Assembly (NCBI RefSeq): GCF_002095475.1
Contig: NZ_MLFR01000022.1
Location: 1-64,000 of the forward strand
DNA length: 64,000 bases
Origin: Pantoea rwandensis
GTDB taxonomy: Bacteria > Pseudomonadota > Gammaproteobacteria > Enterobacterales > Enterobacteriaceae
Direction of reading: 5' to 3'
The notes beneath the pieces were generated by a model. It was not told the origin of the DNA and did not search any database. It saw nothing but the letters and a program-made list of their open reading frames with translations. The position numbers were made by a program, and so were the translations under genes. The number at the start of each line of letters is the position of its first letter. Positions within the stretch are counted from its first letter, which is position 1. Shown here one piece after another: positions 56,167 through 64,000 of the stretch.

Positions 56167-56202
56167 AAAAAAACCGTCAGCCCTTACAGAATGACGGTTT
56201 TT
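56167..56202 (-). terminator. Intrinsic terminator of tyrB
   Basis: AAACCGTCA (56171-56179) pairs with TGACGGTTT (56192-56200). The minus strand continues as a run of T residues; it can work in both directions. Confidence 0.88.
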
Positions 56203-56219
56203 ATCTACTGCGCGGAGAA

Positions 56220-57413
56220 TTACATTACGGCAGCAAAAGCTTCAGCAACCTGATTAACGTTACGGCTGTTCAGGCCCGCCACGCACATACGGCCGCTGGC
56301 GATCAGGTAGACACCAAACTCATCACGCAGGCGATCAACCTGCTGAGCGCTCAAACCGGTGTAACTGAACATGCCGCGCTGCTTCAGCAGATAATCGAAG
56401 TTTTTGCCCGGCAGCTTGGTGCTCAATACGTTGACCAGCGATTGACGCATTTCGATGATGCGCAGACGCATCGCTTCCACTTCGGCCAGCCAGTTGTTCA
56501 ACAGCGCTTCATCGTTGAGTACGCATGAAACCACCTGCGCACCAAAGTTTGGTGGGCTGGAGTAATTGCGACGTACGGTCGCTTTCAACTGACCCAACAC
56601 GCGTGATGACTCTTCTGCACTCTCACACACGATTGACAGGCCGCCAACGCGCTCGCCATACAGCGAGAAGATTTTAGAGAACGAGTTGCTGACCAGCGCC
56701 GGCAAGCCCGCAGCAGCAATCGCGCGAATCGCGTAAGCATCCTGTTCCATACCCGCGCCAAAGCCCTGATAAGCGATATCCAGGAACGGAATCAGTTCCT
56801 GCGCTTTCAGTACTTCGGTGGTTTCATCCCACTGTGCGTTTGTGAGATCCGCACCCGTCGGGTTGTGGCAGCATGGGTGCAGCAGCACGATGGATTGCTT
56901 CGGCAGCGTTTTCAGCTTGGCAATAAACGCATCAAACTTCACGCCGTTGGTCTCTTCGTCGTACCACGGATAAGTCTGCGCGTCGAAGCCTGCACCGTTG
57001 AAAATCGCGATGTGGTTTTCCCAGGTCGGATCGCTCACCCACACGTTGGAATGCGGGAAGTAACGCTTGAGGAAATCCGCACCCACTTTCAGTGCACCAG
57101 ATCCACCCAGCGTCTGGATGGAAGCAATGCGACCGGCTTGCAGCATCGGATGTTCTTTGCCAAACAGCAGCGGTGCGATCGCGTTACGGTATGGGCCCAA
57201 GCCTTCCATCGGCAGATAAAGCGATGCCTGATGCGGCTGTGCCTGTAGGCGCTCTTCTGCTGCGGCAACCGCTTGCAACTGAGGAATGATGCCCGCCTCG
57301 TTGTAATAGAGGCCGATGCTCAGATTCACTTTGTTGTCACGTGGGTCCTGTTTGAAGGTTTCCATCAGCGACAGAATTGGATCGCCAGCATAAGCATCAA
57401 CGTTTTGAAACAC
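56220..57413 (-). CDS. tyrB: Aromatic amino acid aminotransferase TyrB, GTG start
   Basis: A 397-residue PLP aminotransferase, the same length as E. coli TyrB, making the last step of tyrosine and phenylalanine synthesis and handling leucine. The active-site lysine is in [36 protein letters not shown] near 107-125 and [10 protein letters not shown] near 190 bind PLP and substrate. I chose GTG at 57413 (reading [12 protein letters not shown]) because it matches the family start exactly and lies nine bases after GGAG. An ATG five codons upstream uses that GGAG as codon sequence and is unlikely. The YitT gene ends 48 bp upstream on the same strand. Confidence 0.95.
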   Translation of the reverse strand: MFQNVDAYAGDPILSLMETFKQDPRDNKVNLSIGLYYNEAGIIPQLQAVAAAEERLQAQPHQASLYLPMEGLGPYRNAIAPLLFGKEHPMLQAGRIASIQTLGGSGALKVGADFLKRYFPHSNVWVSDPTWENHIAIFNGAGFDAQTYPWYDEETNGVKFDAFIAKLKTLPKQSIVLLHPCCHNPTGADLTNAQWDETTEVLKAQELIPFLDIAYQGFGAGMEQDAYAIRAIAAAGLPALVSNSFSKIFSLYGERVGGLSIVCESAEESSRVLGQLKATVRRNYSSPPNFGAQVVSCVLNDEALLNNWLAEVEAMRLRIIEMRQSLVNVLSTKLPGKNFDYLLKQRGMFSYTGLSAQQVDRLRDEFGVYLIASGRMCVAGLNSRNVNQVAEAFAAVM

Positions 57414-57461
57414 GGTGCAGATCTCCATGATTGGTCATTAATAGTCGGTAAAGAGGCGTCA

Positions 57462-58076
57462 TTAAACCATGTAGCGGCCGGGACGATGATTCATTGCGAT
57501 GATGAGATTGAGGATCACCGCGCCCGCAATAGAGGCCAAAAGTATCGGCAGCGACACCACGAACAGCGATGCGAGTACCACGCAGGTATCCACCGCCATT
57601 TGCAGTTTGCCGGCGCGCAGACCGATGCGGTCCTGCAGCCATAGCGCCAAAATGTTGATACCGCCGAGACTGGCTTTGTGACGAAACAACACTATAAACC
57701 CAATCCCCATCACCACGTTACCGAACAATGTCGCATAAAACGGATTTAGCGCAGAAAAATGGATGAACATCGGATGCAAGTGCGTGAACAGTGAAACCAG
57801 CCCCACCGCGCAGAACGTTTTGATGGTGAATTCCCAGCCCATGCGGCGCACTGCCAGCCAGTAAAACGGCAGGTTAATCAGGAAGAATGCACTGCCAAAA
57901 GAGAGGTGTGTCAGATAGCTAATCAAGAATGCGATACCTGCGGTGCTGCCGGTGAGCGCGCCCGCTTGTTTCAGCATCATCACGCCAAAGGAGACCATTA
58001 AAGTGCCGAGCACTATCGCCAGTGCGTCTTCAATCAGTGAATGAGGGACTTTGGTGGGTTGAACAACGTTATCCAT
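57462..58076 (-). CDS. YitT/DUF161-family membrane protein
   Basis: A 204-residue inner-membrane protein with about six helices, matching the YitT (DUF161) family through ALTGSTAGIAFLISYLTHLSFGSAFFLINLPFY near 40-72 and ASLGGINILALWLQDRIG near 140. Function is unknown; some relatives behave as transporters. It lies between an Lrp-type regulator and tyrB, all on the minus strand. Upstream repeats of TGCAC suggest control by the adjacent regulator, and the arrangement resembles Lrp-type regulator plus exporter pairs. Confidence 0.82.
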   Translation of the reverse strand: MDNVVQPTKVPHSLIEDALAIVLGTLMVSFGVMMLKQAGALTGSTAGIAFLISYLTHLSFGSAFFLINLPFYWLAVRRMGWEFTIKTFCAVGLVSLFTHLHPMFIHFSALNPFYATLFGNVVMGIGFIVLFRHKASLGGINILALWLQDRIGLRAGKLQMAVDTCVVLASLFVVSLPILLASIAGAVILNLIIAMNHRPGRYMV

Positions 58077-58237
58077 GGATTAATCTCAGTGCAAATGATG
58101 CGGTTCAAATGCAAAAAACGCACCACATAGGTGACATTAAGTCGCCACCTATGGGGTGCCAGCGATTATCCAATTGATATCTAAGGCGCTTTTATTGCAG
58201 GTTTTTGTGCACCAACCTAAACATCATTCGTTGATTC

Positions 58238-58250
58238 ATGCACAAATCTG
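58238..58250. promoter_or_regulatory. Half-site of Lrp-type operator before yitT-like gene
   Basis: ATGCACAAATCTG repeats the left half of the dyad at 58888-58912. Further TGCAC and GTGCA half-sites lie nearby (58207, 58304, 58310 regions), upstream of the YitT gene. Confidence 0.4.
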
Positions 58251-58306
58251 TATTCCGGTGCGCGTTTTTTGCATATATCGTGCGTTAATTGCACCAGATT
58301 AGCACA

Positions 58307-58798
58307 TCATGCACTTTTTTGGCGCGTTTTGTGCTCGGGGATAATCATCAACCCATTTTCTTTTAAACGGCTCAACACCACGGAGGTTTTCACATGGGCC
58401 ACGCTTTGATGGCCCGCAACGAGTTGACTGATTAGCGCACTGAGCGAGGCTAAATCGGCAACCGCCACTTTCAGTAGATAATCCGCATCGCCGGTGGTTT
58501 TGAAGGCATCTACAATGGCATCCTCCTCTTCCACCATGCGATGAAAACTCTCTTCGTAATCCGGGGTGTGATTTTTTAGACGTACCTCAATCAACCCGAC
58601 CATACCCAAGCCGACGGCATCGGGCGAGAGCCGTGCGTGATAGCCGAGAATGAGGTTTGCTTGTTCGAGATTGATGCGGCGGCGTGAACATTGAGACGCC
58701 GAAAGACCGACTAAATCACTGAGTTCCTGATTGGTAAGGCGGCCGTTAGATTGTAATAATGTCAATATCTTAAGGTCGTAATCGTCTACCTGAGTCAT
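58307..58798 (-). CDS. Lrp/AsnC-family regulator
   Basis: A 163-residue regulator. The N-terminal HTH (about 1-55) has DYDLKILTLLQSNGRLTNQELSDLVGLSASQCSRRRINLE; the C-terminal RAM domain (about 65-150) has VEEEDAIVDAFKTTGDADYLLKVAV, which binds amino-acid effectors. The gene is upstream of yitT on the same strand and between dnaB and tyrB, where E. coli has alr. A perfect 25-bp dyad lies about 90 bp upstream and a half copy lies before yitT, so it probably regulates itself and that transporter. Confidence 0.88.
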   Translation of the reverse strand: MTQVDDYDLKILTLLQSNGRLTNQELSDLVGLSASQCSRRRINLEQANLILGYHARLSPDAVGLGMVGLIEVRLKNHTPDYEESFHRMVEEEDAIVDAFKTTGDADYLLKVAVADLASLSALISQLVAGHQSVAHVKTSVVLSRLKENGLMIIPEHKTRQKSA

Positions 58799-58887
58799 TC
58801 TGTTTCCACAGCGTTATAGGGTGCGCTTTGGTACAGATAACCTGATTAAAGCCAAGGTTGTCCAACACTATTTTCTGATGACGTGAA

Positions 58888-58912
58888 ATGCATGCACAAA
58901 TCGTGCATGCAT
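58888..58912. promoter_or_regulatory. Candidate Lrp-type operator, 25-bp dyad
   Basis: ATGCATGCAC and GTGCATGCAT are perfect 10-bp arms around AAATC, between the dnaB stop and the Lrp-type gene. No T-tract is present, so a protein site is more likely than a terminator. Confidence 0.6.
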
Positions 58913-58926
58913 ACGCTAGGAGAGGA

Positions 58927-60333
58927 TTATTCGTCGTCGTAAGACGGGCCTGCGTAGTTATCAAAACGCGACCACTGCCCATTAAAGGTCAATCGTACTG
59001 TGCCGATCGGGCCGTTACGTTGCTTACCCAGAATGATCTCGGCGATGCCTTTGAGATCGCTGTTTTCGTGATAGACCTCATCTCGATAGATGAACATGAT
59101 CAAGTCAGCATCCTGCTCGATCGAACCGGACTCACGAAGATCCGAGTTGACTGGACGTTTGTCGGCGCGTTGCTCCAATGAGCGGTTCAGCTGCGACAGC
59201 GCCACCACCGGCACATTGAGCTCTTTCGCCAACGCTTTAAGCGAGCGCGAGATCTCTGCGATTTCCAGCGTACGGTTATCCGACAGCGCCGGTACGCGCA
59301 TCAACTGCAGATAGTCGATCATGATCAGACTTAAGCCGCCATTCTCACGAAACACGCGACGCGCGCGCGAACGCACTTCTGTCGGCGTCAGGCCGGAAGA
59401 ATCATCGATAAACATGTTCTTCTTCTCAAGCAAGATCCCCATGGTGGCAGAGATGCGCGCCCAGTCTTCATCTTCCAGCTGGCCGGTACGAATCCGCGTT
59501 TGATCCACGCGAGACAATGAGGCCAACATACGCATCATCAGCTGTTCGCTGGGCATCTCCAGGCTGAATATCAGCACCGGTTTTTCTTGCAGCATCGCGG
59601 CGTTTTCGCACAGGTTCATGGCGAAGGTGGTTTTACCCATCGACGGTCGCGCCGCCACAATGATCAAATCTGAACCCTGCAAACCGGCGGTCTTTTTGTT
59701 TAGATCCTGATAGCCAGTATCCACTCCGGTTACACCATCGTGCGGGGTCGATACCAGCGCTTCAATACGCGAGACCGTGGCTTCCAGAATTTGCTCGATG
59801 TTCTGCGGACCTTCCGCTTTATTGGCCCGCTGTTCTGCAATCTTGAAGACGTTGGATTCTGCGAAATCGAGCAAATCTTCACTGCTGCGCCCTTGCGGAT
59901 CGTAACCGGCATCAGCAATTTGATTCGCTACCGAGATCATTTGTCGCACAACGGCACGTTCACGAACGATATCAGCATAAGCGCCGATATTCGCCGCACT
60001 TGGCGTGTTTTTCGCCAATTCTGCCAGATAAGCAAAGCCACCGGCCATCTCCAGCTCGCCCAATGTTTCCAGCGATTCAGACAGGGTGATTAAGTCAATC
60101 GGCTGGCCCATTTCCAGCAAACGCTGCATCTCAGAGAAGATCATACGGTGCGAACGGTTGAAGAAATCATCCGCCACTACGCGCTCGGAGACGTTATCCC
60201 AGCGTTCGTTATCCAGCATCAACCCACCGAGCACCGACTGCTCCGCTTCAATAGAGTGCGGCGGCATTTTCACGCCTTCCAGCTGACGATCGCGGGGTTC
60301 GTTGGATTTGTTGGTGGGTTTATTTCCTGCCAT
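58927..60333 (-). CDS. dnaB: Replicative DNA helicase DnaB
   Basis: A 468-residue hexameric helicase that unwinds the fork (E. coli 471). The N-terminal domain (about 25-130, PHSIEAEQSVLGGLMLDNERW) binds primase; the RecA-like C-terminal domain has Walker A ARPSMGKTTFAMNL near 230 and Walker B LIMIDYLQLM near 340, and ends FDNYAGPSYDDE. ATG 60333 reads MAGNKPTNKS, like E. coli MAGNKP; 21 further codons upstream are open but overlap the qorA promoter. Divergent from qorA, as in E. coli. Confidence 0.98.
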   Translation of the reverse strand: MAGNKPTNKSNEPRDRQLEGVKMPPHSIEAEQSVLGGLMLDNERWDNVSERVVADDFFNRSHRMIFSEMQRLLEMGQPIDLITLSESLETLGELEMAGGFAYLAELAKNTPSAANIGAYADIVRERAVVRQMISVANQIADAGYDPQGRSSEDLLDFAESNVFKIAEQRANKAEGPQNIEQILEATVSRIEALVSTPHDGVTGVDTGYQDLNKKTAGLQGSDLIIVAARPSMGKTTFAMNLCENAAMLQEKPVLIFSLEMPSEQLMMRMLASLSRVDQTRIRTGQLEDEDWARISATMGILLEKKNMFIDDSSGLTPTEVRSRARRVFRENGGLSLIMIDYLQLMRVPALSDNRTLEIAEISRSLKALAKELNVPVVALSQLNRSLEQRADKRPVNSDLRESGSIEQDADLIMFIYRDEVYHENSDLKGIAEIILGKQRNGPIGTVRLTFNGQWSRFDNYAGPSYDDE

Positions 60334-60406
60334 AGTGAATGCATTACCGATCGTGAAAGGGACGCGCAAGTATACCGTCCCAGGATGAACAATCACAGGA
60401 GTCAGA

Positions 60407-61390
60407 ATGGCAAAGCGTATTCAGTTCAACCAACACGGTGGCCCGGAGGTACTGCAATGGGTCGATTTTGAGCTGGCCGATCCCGCCGAGCATGAAGTTC
60501 AGGTCGAAAACAAGGCGATTGGCATCAATTATATCGACACCTATGTGCGCAGCGGGCTCTATCCGGTTGCAGCTTTCCCGTCCGGGCTCGGCACAGAAGC
60601 CGCAGGCGTGGTGAAACGTATTGGCTCAGGCGTGACACGCTTCAAGCCAGGCGACCGTGTGGTGTATTGCCAGGCTGCGCAGGGTGCCTACAGCGAAGTG
60701 CATAACGTGGCGGAAGCTCGCCTGGTGATCCTGCCGGAAAGCATCAGCTTTGAACAAGGCGCAGCCTCCTTTTTGAAAGGCTTAACCGTGCAGTATTTGC
60801 TGCGTCAGACCTACAAAGTGAAAGCCGATGAGATCTTCCTGTTCCATGCCGCCGCGGGCGGTGTTGGCCTAATCGCCTGTCAGTGGGCTAAAGCGCTGGG
60901 CGCACATCTGATTGGTACGGTGGGTTCCGCCGAAAAAGCGCAGATTGCAAAAAATGCTGGCGCCTGGGCAACCATTAACTATCGCGAAGAGAATATTGCA
61001 CAGCGCGTCAGTGAACTGACCAACGGCGAAAAAGTCGCGGTAGTGTATGACTCGGTGGGTAAAGATACCTGGGAACCCTCACTCGATAGCCTGCGTCGTC
61101 ATGGCTTAATGGTGAGTTTTGGTAATGCCTCGGGGCCCGTCACCGGCGTTGACCTTGGTATTTTGAACAAGAAAGGGTCGCTGTTTGTCACGCGCCCTTC
61201 GCTGTTTGGCTACATCACCAATCGCCAGGAACTGGATAGCGCCAGCAATGAGTTGTTCTCATTAATTGCCAGCCGAGCAATTCAGTTAAAAGTGCCTGAA
61301 GAACAGAAGTTTGCCTTGAGTGATGCGGTGCGCGCCCATCAGGTTCTGGAGAGCCGCGCGACGCAAGGTTCCAGCTTGCTGATTCCGTAA
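60407..61390 (+). CDS. qorA: NADPH quinone oxidoreductase QorA
   Basis: A 327-residue medium-chain reductase without zinc, the same length as E. coli QorA. The N-terminus MAKRIQFNQHGGPEVLQW and the nucleotide motif AAAGGVGLIACQWAKALGAHLIG near 145-167 are diagnostic. It carries out NADPH-dependent quinone reduction. ATG 60407 follows AGGAG. Divergent from dnaB across 73 bp, then a strong terminator. Confidence 0.95.
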   Translation: MAKRIQFNQHGGPEVLQWVDFELADPAEHEVQVENKAIGINYIDTYVRSGLYPVAAFPSGLGTEAAGVVKRIGSGVTRFKPGDRVVYCQAAQGAYSEVHNVAEARLVILPESISFEQGAASFLKGLTVQYLLRQTYKVKADEIFLFHAAAGGVGLIACQWAKALGAHLIGTVGSAEKAQIAKNAGAWATINYREENIAQRVSELTNGEKVAVVYDSVGKDTWEPSLDSLRRHGLMVSFGNASGPVTGVDLGILNKKGSLFVTRPSLFGYITNRQELDSASNELFSLIASRAIQLKVPEEQKFALSDAVRAHQVLESRATQGSSLLIP

Positions 61391-61395
61391 AAGTT

Positions 61396-61425
61396 AAGGG
61401 CTTCCCGAAGGAAGCCCTTTTTTTC
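61396..61425 (+). terminator. Intrinsic terminator of qorA
   Basis: GGGCTTCC-CGAA-GGAAGCCC (61398-61417) is followed by a T-rich run. Confidence 0.95.
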
Positions 61426-61575
61426 TTTCTTTTTATAGTTCGCGCTGGTGTAGGGTCAGCGGCGATGAATTCGTTTTGAATTACTTTACGCATCCTGACA
61501 GAAAACATAAGTAAAAAATATGTTTAAATGCAGATTCGTACTAAGCAATTATTGAGTCTGTGATCGCTCCCGCAT

Positions 61576-61842
61576 TTAACGCCAGCCATCTCTTTCTAAC
61601 TTACTGATTTTTCTTTTCAGCTTATTCAATTTAACCTCACCAGATGGCGTCATGAATGCGCGATAGAGCCAAACCACTACCACCGCCAACACTAACCATG
61701 GCAACAATTTAATAACAATCGCCAATAATCCACCCAAGAACATCAATACGGTGGCGACAATCAATGCGGCGATAACCCCCAGCAGCGAGACACCGGTCAA
61801 CAACAGCATCAGAAAAAAGCCGATAACAAATAAAATTTCCAC
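61576..61842 (-). CDS. pspG: Phage shock protein G
   Basis: An 88-residue inner-membrane protein. MEILFVIGFFLMLLLTGVSLLG begins the first of two to three helices; the cytoplasmic tail LNKLKRKISKLERDGWR is basic. It belongs to the Psp envelope-stress response and lies between qorA and dusA as in E. coli. A sigma-54 promoter is visible upstream, implying PspF control from elsewhere in the genome. Confidence 0.93.
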   Translation of the reverse strand: MEILFVIGFFLMLLLTGVSLLGVIAALIVATVLMFLGGLLAIVIKLLPWLVLAVVVVWLYRAFMTPSGEVKLNKLKRKISKLERDGWR

Positions 61843-61876
61843 GAAGGCTCTCCTATGTAAGTCACGTAGAGTGCAT

Positions 61877-61893
61877 TACAAGATACGTGCCAA
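61877..61893 (-). promoter_or_regulatory. Sigma-54 promoter of pspG
   Basis: On the minus strand TTGGCACG-TATC-TTGTA fits the -24/-12 consensus (TGGCAC-N5-TTGCW) with one change in the -12 box. It lies 35 bp upstream of pspG; AT-rich DNA suitable for IHF lies further upstream. Confidence 0.85.
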
Positions 61894-62042
61894 GGTAGAT
61901 ATCGCATTAATTCATTGAATTTTATGGAAGATTTAAAAAACAGAATAGAGGCGCGTGATGAAATTCACTAATAGATGGTGTAATAAAAACCTCTGTCACT
62001 GAACGGCACAATGCATTGCGTGCATCTGAGCGTATTGCCGCT

Positions 62043-62072
62043 GTAGGCAAGCGCGATGTATCGCGCTGCTAC
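62043..62072. repeat. Palindromic repeat with GTAG and CTAC ends
   Basis: AGCGCGAT-GT-ATCGCGCT (62050-62067) is bracketed by GTAG (62043-62046) and CTAC (62069-62072), so both strands carry the head. It lies just past the dusA stop. Confidence 0.75.
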
Positions 62073-62095
62073 ATGAATTAATCAATCTTTGGGAA

Positions 62096-63091
62096 TTATG
62101 CTTCCTGTGGAATTTTATCTGCGACCAGTGCCAACGCCGCTTCAAGCACGCGCACGTCAGCGCCCGGCTTATGAGCATTTTCGCTTAAATGACGGCGCCA
62201 CTGACGGGCACCCGGAATACCCTGGAATAGACCCAGCATATGACGCGTTACGTGGCCCAGATAGGTCCCTTTGCTCAGTTCAGCTTCAATGTAAGGATAC
62301 ATTGAGCGCACCACCGCGACCGGATCGACTAACGGGGTATCACGGCCAAACAACTCACGATCCACTTGCGCCAGAATGCCAGGGTTTTGATAAGCTTCGC
62401 GGCCCATCATCACGCCATCCATATGCTGTAAATGCACTTTCGCTTCTTCCAGCGTCTTAATGCCGCCATTGATGGCCATGGTGAGTGCAGGAAAATCACG
62501 CTTTAGCTGATAAACACGCGGGTAGTCCAGCGGTGGAATTTCGCGATTCTCTTTCGGACTTAGTCCAGAAAGCCATGCCTTGCGGGCATGAATAATAAAA
62601 GTGTCACAGTTGCCTTTTTCAGCGACTGTGCCAATGAAATCACACAGGAATTCATAGCTATCCTGCTCATCAATACCAATGCGGGTTTTCACTGTCACCG
62701 GAATGCTCACCACATCGCGCATTGCTTTGATGCAGTCAGCAACCAAGGCTGCATCCCCCATCAGGCAGGCGCCAAAACGACCATTCTGGACGCGATCGGA
62801 TGGACAGCCCACATTGAGGTTGACCTCATCATAGCCCCGCTCTTCAGCCAGCTTCGCGCACTGCGCTAACGCCGCAGGATCGCTGCCGCCGAGCTGTAAT
62901 GCGAGTGGGTGCTCCGCTTCGCTGTATGCGAGATAATCGCCTTTACCGTGAATGATGGCTCCCGTGGTCACCATTTCGGTATACAGCAGCGTATCGCCGC
63001 TCAGTTGACGGTGAAAATAACGACAGTGGCGATCGGTCCAGTCCAGCATCGGGGCGATTGAAAAACGTTGCGAAGAGAAAGTATCGGTCAT
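62096..63091 (-). CDS. dusA: tRNA-dihydrouridine(20/20a) synthase DusA
   Basis: A 331-residue flavoenzyme that reduces U20 and U20a in the tRNA D-loop. The TIM barrel starts with [19 protein letters not shown]; the catalytic cysteine is in [22 protein letters not shown] near 95-117, and the FMN phosphate site in [13 protein letters not shown] and [14 protein letters not shown] near 225-255. ATG 63091 gives [11 protein letters not shown]; its ribosome site is weak, and a TTG four codons earlier is the alternative. Between pspG and the TraF-like gene. Confidence 0.95.
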   Translation of the reverse strand: MTDTFSSQRFSIAPMLDWTDRHCRYFHRQLSGDTLLYTEMVTTGAIIHGKGDYLAYSEAEHPLALQLGGSDPAALAQCAKLAEERGYDEVNLNVGCPSDRVQNGRFGACLMGDAALVADCIKAMRDVVSIPVTVKTRIGIDEQDSYEFLCDFIGTVAEKGNCDTFIIHARKAWLSGLSPKENREIPPLDYPRVYQLKRDFPALTMAINGGIKTLEEAKVHLQHMDGVMMGREAYQNPGILAQVDRELFGRDTPLVDPVAVVRSMYPYIEAELSKGTYLGHVTRHMLGLFQGIPGARQWRRHLSENAHKPGADVRVLEAALALVADKIPQEA

Positions 63092-63155
63092 GAAACGCAG
63101 CAAATCCGGTGTTAGTTAATGATGAGAAACTGCGCAATCATATCACAGCAAGAAC

Positions 63156-63176
63156 GGGCGACACAGCCGCCCGTTT
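63156..63176 (-). terminator. Probable terminator hairpin of the TraF-like gene
   Basis: ACGGGCG (63156-63162) pairs with CGCCCGT (63170-63176), 9 bp past the minus-strand stop. The T-tract is poor on the minus strand (TCTTG). Confidence 0.5.
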
Positions 63177-63184
63177 TGAAGGGT

Positions 63185-64000
63185 TTAGAAGTTAAAGCCG
63201 AGCTGCAACATGCCGCCCCAGGTATTGTCGTCACCCACGGAACCGGCAAGATCCAGATGCACCGTATTGTTGAAAGGTGAGACACCTAAACCAGCGGTAA
63301 AGACATTGGTATCATTTGATTTCATATCTGCGCGATAACCGGCACGCAGCGCCAACCAATCTAAGACCCGATATTCAGCACCTACGCCCGCATACTGGCT
63401 GCTCTCTTCAGACTTAAACCTTTTGGTTTCAGTGAGATCCACATCACCAGCTAGCGTGAACGCACCATAATTCCATGCTACGCCGGAAGTCACCAGCGGA
63501 CGGATCTGGTAAGTATCGCGATAGCCTTCAACGGTTTTGGTTTCAAGATCGCGCGAAATCAAGTTCTGGCCAGTCACACCGACAGTCCAGTGTTCACCAA
63601 AATCAGTCGCAACACCCGCATCGATGTTGAACCCGGTATCTGAACTGCGGAATTCGCTGTTGTTGATGTTACTTTTATCGAAGTTATAAATACTGGCGGT
63701 GTAGTTGTAGAGCCAGGTTTTTTGCAGCTTAGGTGTCACGCCAACGGAAACCGGATGGCCGGCGATATCAAACTCATGCGCCAGTGCAACACCATAGTCG
63801 GTGACTAATGCCGCCAGACCATGACCGCTTGAGCTCAGTTTATCCTGATCGCCCGGCAAGGGAATCACGGTGCCGTTAGCAACACCGCGCAGATAGGTAA
63901 TATCGCTATCCACCACGTTAGCCTGCACACTGGCTGTACCGTAGGCTTTGGTAATGAAGGCAAAAGGCAGCGTTTCATTTGGTACCGTAACGGCAAAAGC
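63185..64000 (-). CDS. TraF-like outer-membrane beta-barrel protein, partial
   Basis: The 3' 272 codons of a gene whose start lies beyond the right edge of the window. The frame is open through base 64000 (PFAFITKAYGTASVQANVV precedes the visible part), so the GTG at 63928 is not the start. The sequence is a long series of beta strands (FDIAGHPVSVGVTPKLQKTWLYNYTASI, HWTVGVTGQNLISRDLETK, LALRAGYRAD) ending MLQLGFNF, the outer-membrane C-terminal Phe signature. It resembles the PF13729 TraF_2 family ('conjugal transfer TraF', a name from weak similarity; no conjugation genes are nearby). Function is unknown. Confidence 0.75.
   Translation of the reverse strand, partial: AFAVTVPNETLPFAFITKAYGTASVQANVVDSDITYLRGVANGTVIPLPGDQDKLSSSGHGLAALVTDYGVALAHEFDIAGHPVSVGVTPKLQKTWLYNYTASIYNFDKSNINNSEFRSSDTGFNIDAGVATDFGEHWTVGVTGQNLISRDLETKTVEGYRDTYQIRPLVTSGVAWNYGAFTLAGDVDLTETKRFKSEESSQYAGVGAEYRVLDWLALRAGYRADMKSNDTNVFTAGLGVSPFNNTVHLDLAGSVGDDNTWGGMLQLGFNF

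Noticed and set aside
63185-64000. Conjugation locus, because the last gene resembles TraF
   Set aside because: The family name comes from distant similarity; it is a chromosomal outer-membrane barrel and no other transfer genes are present.

Overview
The window looks like chromosome of an enterobacterium from the Erwiniaceae, most likely Pantoea or a close relative (inference). Right-hand gene order matches the Escherichia coli soxRS-uvrA-dnaB neighbourhood: acs-yjcH-actP, yjcE, yjcD, soxR/soxS, yjcB, ssb/uvrA, yjbR, tyrB, dnaB/qorA, pspG, dusA. The genome also carries a three-subunit membrane gluconate (or ketogluconate) dehydrogenase, a trait typical of Pantoea/Erwinia. Coding sequence is GC-rich, and many gaps carry short palindromic repeats.

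Left third (1-28.5 kb) is accessory and metabolic. It opens with a tandem repeat array, then a frameshifted abgT-type transporter and an MFS transporter. Next come an Xre/ImmA-IrrE-type antitoxin with a PIN toxin, and the gluconate dehydrogenase operon with a GntR-type operator. They are followed by sbmA, an ATP-dependent dihydroxyacetone kinase, a YncE-like propeller protein with a Fur-box candidate, and a DUF1471 peptide. After these lie a NepI-like exporter divergent from an AraC regulator, an Aer-like receptor, a 2025-residue autotransporter, murQ-murP, and a hicA-hicB toxin-antitoxin pair. The 58-codon hicA has a TTG start.

Middle (28.5-43.9 kb) is acetate and redox core. gltP diverges from acs-yjcH-actP; acs carries a 1-base frameshift and an ERIC element separates acs from yjcH. 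Then come yfaZ, an LrgA/LrgB pair with a divergent LysR regulator, a dense cluster of palindromes, yjcE, yjcD with a PurR box, an unusual structured gap, a GST, soxR/soxS with a canonical soxbox, and yjcB.

A likely acquired insert (about 44-50.6 kb) lies between yjcB and ssb. It holds a polysaccharide flippase, a TupA-like ATP-grasp enzyme, a transposase-derived DNA-binding protein in AT-rich DNA, a DMT exporter, an AraC regulator and a cysteine hydrolase. The right end (50.7-64 kb) is core DNA maintenance and metabolism: ssb and uvrA with a LexA box, an alcohol dehydrogenase, yjbR, tyrB, a YitT protein with an Lrp-type regulator in the place E. coli uses for alr, dnaB, qorA, pspG with a sigma-54 promoter, dusA, and a TraF-like outer-membrane protein cut by the window edge.

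Two otherwise intact genes (abgT-like, acs) are broken by single-base indels in homopolymers, so consensus error is as likely as real inactivation. I found no rRNA, tRNA or CRISPR array. No wholly new multi-gene system stands out. The best candidates for something undescribed are the run of hairpins at 41.37-41.59 kb, the solitary transposase-derived protein with repeated flanking motifs, and the GTAG-headed palindrome family.
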